A DNA stretch of 8,435 bases. Origin: Rhodoferax sp. UBA4409 (lineage in GTDB: Bacteria > Pseudomonadota > Gammaproteobacteria > Burkholderiales > Burkholderiaceae_C). This document shows, piece by piece, positions 6,002-8,435 of the stretch. The translations under genes and the position numbers were made by a program. The notes below the pieces were generated by a model, which made no database searches, was not told the origin of the DNA, and was given only the letters and a program-made list of their open reading frames with translations. The stretch spans positions 1-8,435 of the forward strand of contig DGQR01000008.1 of assembly GCA_002390825.1 (NCBI GenBank). Direction: 5' to 3'. The stretch's first letter is position 1; the number at the start of each line of letters is the position of its first letter.

Positions 6002-6502
6002 ATGAAAAAACAAGTGGTATTGGGTGCCATCGTAGCGGCTTGCTTGGTCGCTGGTGGTGCTTTTTTGGTGTCCGATACAAAGGCCGCACCGGCGTCTACT
6101 TTCGTTTTGCTGGACGGCAGCAGCAAGCAGACCAGCGACCTTAAGGGCCGTGTGACCCTGGTTAATTTTTGGGCTACGAGCTGCACAACTTGCGTCGCAG
6201 AAATGCCCCAAATGGTGCAGACCTACGAGAAGTTCAGAGACAAAGGATTCGGTACCGTTGCAGTTGCGATGGCCTATGACCCGCCGAGCTACGTTGTGAA
6301 CTTTGCACAGACACGCAAGCTTCCGTTCGATGTGGCCATCGACAACACTGGTGCTGTGGCCCGCTCTTGGGGTGAGGTGACCTTAACCCCCACCAGCTAT
6401 CTGGTGAACAAGCGGGGCGATATTGTCAAACGCTACGTAGGCCAACCCGACTTTGATGAGCTACACCAGCTGATCGAAAAGCTCTTGCAAGAGTCTCAGT
6501 AG
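6002..6502 (+). CDS. TlpA/thioredoxin-like protein, membrane-anchored or exported
   Basis: This 166-residue thioredoxin-fold protein probably acts in the periplasm in thiol-disulfide exchange. Residues 1-23 (MKKQ followed by a long hydrophobic run) form a signal anchor or signal peptide; VAAC at 11-14 also fits a minimal lipobox, though hydrophobicity continues past Cys14. The fold follows: a strand before NFWATSC, active site C61-T-T-C64, VAEMP after it, and a cis-proline at Pro130 in LTPTSYLVNKRGDI, the normal TlpA/ResA arrangement. The Thr-Thr dipeptide replaces the common Pro-Pro or Gly-Pro. Its partner is unknown; cytochrome c biogenesis or general periplasmic reduction are typical for the family. 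The next in-frame ATG is beyond the active site, so the start at 6002 is safe. Confidence 0.92.
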   Translation: MKKQVVLGAIVAACLVAGGAFLVSDTKAAPASTFVLLDGSSKQTSDLKGRVTLVNFWATSCTTCVAEMPQMVQTYEKFRDKGFGTVAVAMAYDPPSYVVNFAQTRKLPFDVAIDNTGAVARSWGEVTLTPTSYLVNKRGDIVKRYVGQPDFDELHQLIEKLLQESQ

Positions 6503-6507
6503 CTGAA

Positions 6508-6537
6508 CATAGGCTACAGAGAGGCGCGGAGCCTATG
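6508..6537. repeat. 8-bp inverted repeat just after the TlpA-like gene
   Basis: CATAGGCT (6508-6515) and AGCCTATG (6530-6537) pair perfectly around a 14-nt purine-rich loop. It begins 5 nt after the stop codon. No T-run follows on either strand, so if it acts at the mRNA 3' end it would not be a classical intrinsic terminator. The rest of the 149-bp gap up to the acetyltransferase (6503-6651) shows no gene and no strong promoter that I can defend; a TTGATC at 6605-6610 is a weak -35 candidate. Confidence 0.45.
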
Positions 6538-6651
6538 ACTTGGCTGAGCGTGTGCCAAGGCTTGTGGTGATACATTGCCTACTCACTAGGCGCCGCATTC
6601 TGTATTGATCGTGTGTGGCCCAATGCTTAAACCCGCTTACCCCACGCCTCC

Positions 6652-7131
6652 ATGCAACCGCACATTCTGATTGCCGACACTCCTGACACGCTAGAGGGTA
6701 TCCGCGGGCTGTTTGTCGAATACGCGGAGAGCCTTGGGGTGGATTTGTGCTTTCAGAACTTTGAAGAAGAACTGAGCACCTTGCCCGGAGAGTATGCGGC
6801 CCCGCGCGGTTGCCTGCTAGCAGTTCAGATTGATGGCGCATGGGCCGGATGTTGCGCACTCCGCCCACTTGATAACGTGGACTACCCCAACGCATCTGAA
6901 ATGAAGCGTCTGTTTGTCCGCCCCGCTTACCGAAGACTGGGGCTAGGTCGCTTGTTAGCAGAAGCGATTTTGGACGCAGCCCGAACCATGGGTTATGACT
7001 GTGTGCTTCTAGACACCCTGAACGATATGGAGAGCGCCCGCGCTTTGTACGAGGAGCTTGGCTTCGTTGAAGTGCCCCCGTATTACTTCAACCCCATCGC
7101 AGGGGCTCATTATTTGCGGGCAGAACTCTAG
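6652..7131 (+). CDS. GNAT-family N-acetyltransferase
   Basis: This 159-residue protein has the GNAT fold, which transfers acetyl from acetyl-CoA to an amine. The acetyl-CoA pyrophosphate loop (motif A) is RRLGLGR at residues 94-100, just after the strand EMKRLFVRPAY (83-93). Motif B ends in ALYEELGF (131-138), followed by YYFNP. The substrate cannot be told. The only usable start is the ATG at 6652, because an in-frame stop lies at 6628-6630 with no other ATG between; no Shine-Dalgarno precedes it (the upstream bases are C-rich), so translation may be weak or leaderless. It converges on the peroxiredoxin gene with only 18 bp between the stop codons and no terminator there. It is probably a separate transcription unit from the TlpA-like gene. 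Confidence 0.93.
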   Translation: MQPHILIADTPDTLEGIRGLFVEYAESLGVDLCFQNFEEELSTLPGEYAAPRGCLLAVQIDGAWAGCCALRPLDNVDYPNASEMKRLFVRPAYRRLGLGRLLAEAILDAARTMGYDCVLLDTLNDMESARALYEELGFVEVPPYYFNPIAGAHYLRAEL

Positions 7132-7149
7132 CTCCACCCGCGTTCTCGC

Positions 7150-7656
7150 TTAGGCCTGGGCTTGAGCCAGCAAGGTGGCAGCGTCGCTCACCTCAAATTT
7201 ACCGGGGCCTTCAATGTTCAAAGTTGCGACTTTGCCGTCCTTGACCAACATCGAATAACGGTTGGAACGCAGACCCAAACCTTTACCGGTGAGATCCAGA
7301 GTCAAGCCAGTCGCTTTGGCAAACGCAGCGTCACCGTCGGCAAGCATACGCACTTTGGTGCCGGTTTTTTGATCGCGCGCCCATGCGCCCATCACAAACG
7401 CGTCATTCACGCTCACGCACCAGATTTCATCGACACCAGCTGCCTTAAAGGCTTCTGCATGCTCCACATAGCCGGGCACATGTTTGGCAGAGCAGGTGGG
7501 GGTAAAGGCGCCAGGCAGAGCAAACACGGCGATGGTCTTGCCCGCGGTAGCTTTCGCGACCGGCACTGCGTTAGGACCGATGCTGCAACCTTCGCCTTCG
7601 ATCTCTGAGTACTCCATGAGTGTGGTGTCTGGAAGTGCGTCGCCGACTTGAATCAT
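7150..7656 (-). CDS. Peroxiredoxin, Prx5 type
   Basis: This 168-residue cytoplasmic thiol peroxidase would reduce hydrogen peroxide and alkyl hydroperoxides. The peroxidatic centre is PGAFTPTCS with Pro48, Thr52 and Cys55 (the PxxxTxxC motif of peroxiredoxins); the family also uses an arginine, for which the LRSNRYSMLV segment (about 129-138) is the candidate. Further cysteines are Cys24 (GEGCSIGP) and Cys80 (WCVSVND), so a 1-Cys or atypical 2-Cys mechanism is open. No glutaredoxin domain is fused, unlike hybrid Prx5-Grx proteins. The start at 7656 has a strong AAGGAG 5 nt upstream. The gene follows rpsQ on the same strand, behind a terminator hairpin; either its own promoter or read-through drives it. 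I see no OxyR-type site I would defend. Confidence 0.95.
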   Translation of the reverse strand: MIQVGDALPDTTLMEYSEIEGEGCSIGPNAVPVAKATAGKTIAVFALPGAFTPTCSAKHVPGYVEHAEAFKAAGVDEIWCVSVNDAFVMGAWARDQKTGTKVRMLADGDAAFAKATGLTLDLTGKGLGLRSNRYSMLVKDGKVATLNIEGPGKFEVSDAATLLAQAQA

Positions 7657-7690
7657 ATTTGCTCCTTATGCAAAGTGTTAATACCAATGA

Positions 7691-7715
7691 AAACGGCCCA
7701 CATTGTGGGCCGTTT
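7691..7715 (-). terminator. Intrinsic terminator at the end of the S10 operon
   Basis: AAACGGCCCAC (7691-7701) and GTGGGCCGTTT (7705-7715) form a perfect 11-bp GC-rich stem with a 3-nt loop. Read on the minus strand, the stem ends in a run of four T (7690-7693), as expected for transcription leaving rpsQ, whose stop is at 7749. The symmetry (T-rich on the plus strand as well: GTTTCTTATT) means it could work in both directions. It lies 34 nt upstream of the peroxiredoxin start codon. Confidence 0.88.
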
Positions 7716-7748
7716 CTTATTCAACTGCAGGAATGAAGTCGTAAAGAC

Positions 7749-8018
7749 TTAGACCGCAGCTGCCTTCTCTACCAAACGGGTCGCAACCCAGTTCTTGGTT
7801 TTGGAGATAGGCTTGCTTTCGGTAATTTCGATCACGTCGCCCAACTTGTACTCGCCCTTTTCGTCATGGGCGTGGTACTTGCTGGTCTTCGCAACGATCT
7901 TGCCGTAGAGCTCGTGCTTCACACGACGCTCAATCAGCACTGTCACAGTCTTAGCACGCTTGTCGCTGACCACCTTGCCAACCAAGGTGCGCTTGAGGGA
8001 TTTTTTAGCTTCCGTCAT
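7749..8018 (-). CDS. rpsQ: 30S ribosomal protein S17
   Basis: S17 is a primary binding protein of the 5' domain of 16S rRNA. The 89-residue protein shows the family pattern: RTLVGKVVSDKRAKTVTVLIERRVKHELYGK, then KYHAHDE and YKLGDVIEITESKPISKTKNW in a beta-barrel (OB) fold, with a short alanine-rich tail. The ATG at 8018 has AAGGAG (8025-8030) whose bases overlap the stop codon of rpmC, so the two genes are very tightly packed (10 nt between stop and start). It is the last gene of the S10 operon, as in E. coli, and is followed by a strong terminator. Here it is followed by a peroxiredoxin instead of the spc operon (rplN). The identification is secure. Confidence 0.98.
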   Translation of the reverse strand: MTEAKKSLKRTLVGKVVSDKRAKTVTVLIERRVKHELYGKIVAKTSKYHAHDEKGEYKLGDVIEITESKPISKTKNWVATRLVEKAAAV

Positions 8019-8028
8019 TTATCGCTCC

Positions 8029-8238
8029 TTATTTGGCGGATTTTTCAGCGCTTTGCTTTTGCACAAGAATAGTCTTGGCGCGAGCAATATCGCGGCGCGC
8101 AGAGCGCAACGAAGCGGTGTTGTTGATTTGTTGCGTGGCCTTTTGCATACGCAGACCGAAGTGGGCTTTTTGCAAAGCTTTGACTTCGTCTTTCAGGCCG
8201 GCAACGTCTTTTTGGCGCAGTTCAGCAGCTTTCGTCAT
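8029..8238 (-). CDS. rpmC: 50S ribosomal protein L29
   Basis: L29 is a small helical hairpin protein of the large subunit near the peptide exit tunnel. The 69-residue protein has the family pattern: ELRQKDVAGLKDEVKALQKAHFGLRMQKATQQ, then NNTASLRSARRDIARAKTIL, with a short lysine-rich tail. The length is normal. AGGAGA lies 7 nt before the ATG at 8238, in the 16-nt gap after rplP. It sits between rplP and rpsQ in the conserved S10 operon order. The identification is secure. Confidence 0.98.
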   Translation of the reverse strand: MTKAAELRQKDVAGLKDEVKALQKAHFGLRMQKATQQINNTASLRSARRDIARAKTILVQKQSAEKSAK

Positions 8239-8254
8239 TTCGATTTCTCCTGAA

Positions 8255-8435
8255 TTACTGGCCGATCATGCGGCTGACAAATGTCGTACGCAATGGCAGC
8301 TTTGCAGCAGCCAGACGGAAGGCTTCGCGAGCGAGTTCTTCGGGCACACCGACGATCTCAAACACGATCTTGCCGGGCTGAATCTCAGCCACGTAGTACT
8401 CGGGGTTACCTTTACCGTTACCCATACGCACTTCA
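8255..8435 (-). CDS. rplP: 50S ribosomal protein L16, C-terminal part (cut by window edge)
   Basis: Only the last 59 codons and stop of rplP are inside the window; the 5' part lies beyond base 8435. The visible protein includes VRMGNGKGNPEYYVAEIQPG, then ELAREAFRLAAAKLPLRTTF and ends in SRMIGQ, the well-conserved C-terminal half of L16, which helps form the tRNA-binding region of the large subunit. The full protein is usually about 137 residues. It is followed by rpmC after 16 nt, in the normal S10 order. The TAA stop is at 8255-8257. The truncation comes from the window edge, not a mutation. Confidence 0.97.
   Translation of the reverse strand, partial: EVRMGNGKGNPEYYVAEIQPGKIVFEIVGVPEELAREAFRLAAAKLPLRTTFVSRMIGQ

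Noticed and set aside
5985..6089. Upstream DUF4197 start at 6089
   Set aside because: It would put 35 basic residues before a clear signal peptide and lie antisense to the TlpA-like gene; the ATG at 5984 has a good Shine-Dalgarno.
6508..6537. Intrinsic terminator for the TlpA-like gene
   Set aside because: The stem is perfect but the 14-nt loop and lack of a T-run on either strand do not fit; kept only as an inverted repeat.
6533..6895. Minus-strand open frame of 120 codons across the gap before the acetyltransferase
   Set aside because: Overlaps the conserved acetyltransferase N-terminus in antisense; no domain and no Shine-Dalgarno that I can support.
1..8435. Mobile element, prophage, CRISPR, toxin-antitoxin or other defence system
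   Set aside because: No transposase, integrase, spaced direct repeats, tRNA attachment site or small toxin/antitoxin pair was seen; gene content is core-genome in type.

Overview
The window looks like chromosomal core DNA of a betaproteobacterium, most likely Burkholderiales/Comamonadaceae (Rhodoferax, Polaromonas or Acidovorax-like). The reasons are the high-GC codon use, the EIIA(Man-type)-HPr-EI gene order without sugar permease genes, the style of the HPr and L16 proteins, and a GCTAT/ATAGC intergenic palindrome of a kind I recall from that family. The placement comes from memory and was not checked by a search. No mobile element, CRISPR array, tRNA or rRNA is visible.

Layout, left to right. 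(1) 104-949 (+) is a ten-helix EamA/DMT exporter resembling YddG. (2) 950-1029 is a convergent intergenic gap with a compound inverted repeat. (3) 1030-5984 (-) is one tightly packed six-gene unit, read right to left: DUF4197 secreted protein, small lipoprotein, MFS transporter, PTS EIIA, HPr (ptsH) and PTS enzyme I (ptsI). The first three genes are joined by two ATGA start/stop overlaps. The EIIA gene follows the MFS stop after 23 nt, HPr starts inside EIIA with a 32-nt overlap, and EI follows after 34 nt. (4) 6002-6502 (+) is a TlpA-like thioredoxin, divergent from the DUF4197 gene with only 17 bp between the two start codons. (5) 6652-7131 (+) is a GNAT acetyltransferase. (6) 7150-7656 (-) is a Prx5-type peroxiredoxin. 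(7) 7749-8435 (-) is the 3' end of the S10 ribosomal protein operon: rplP (cut by the window edge), rpmC and rpsQ, followed by a strong 11-bp hairpin terminator at 7691-7715.

How the genes work together. EI, HPr and EIIA form a phosphorelay (PEP to EI His213, to HPr His15, to EIIA His10). No EIIB or EIIC is encoded here, so this looks like a regulatory PTS rather than a sugar uptake system. HPr keeps a Ser46 region of the type HPr kinase recognises. The unusual part is that the relay appears to be transcribed behind an MFS permease, a lipoprotein of unknown function and a DUF4197 protein. TlpA and the peroxiredoxin are thiol-redox proteins, but nothing here ties them into one pathway.

The window is mostly ordinary. 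The points most worth a second look are the operon fusion, the histidine-rich EIIA tail created by the overlap with ptsH, the very tight divergent start pair, the two GCTAT-N7-ATAGC palindromes (one intergenic, one inside a gene), and the S10 operon end that is followed by a peroxiredoxin instead of the spc operon.
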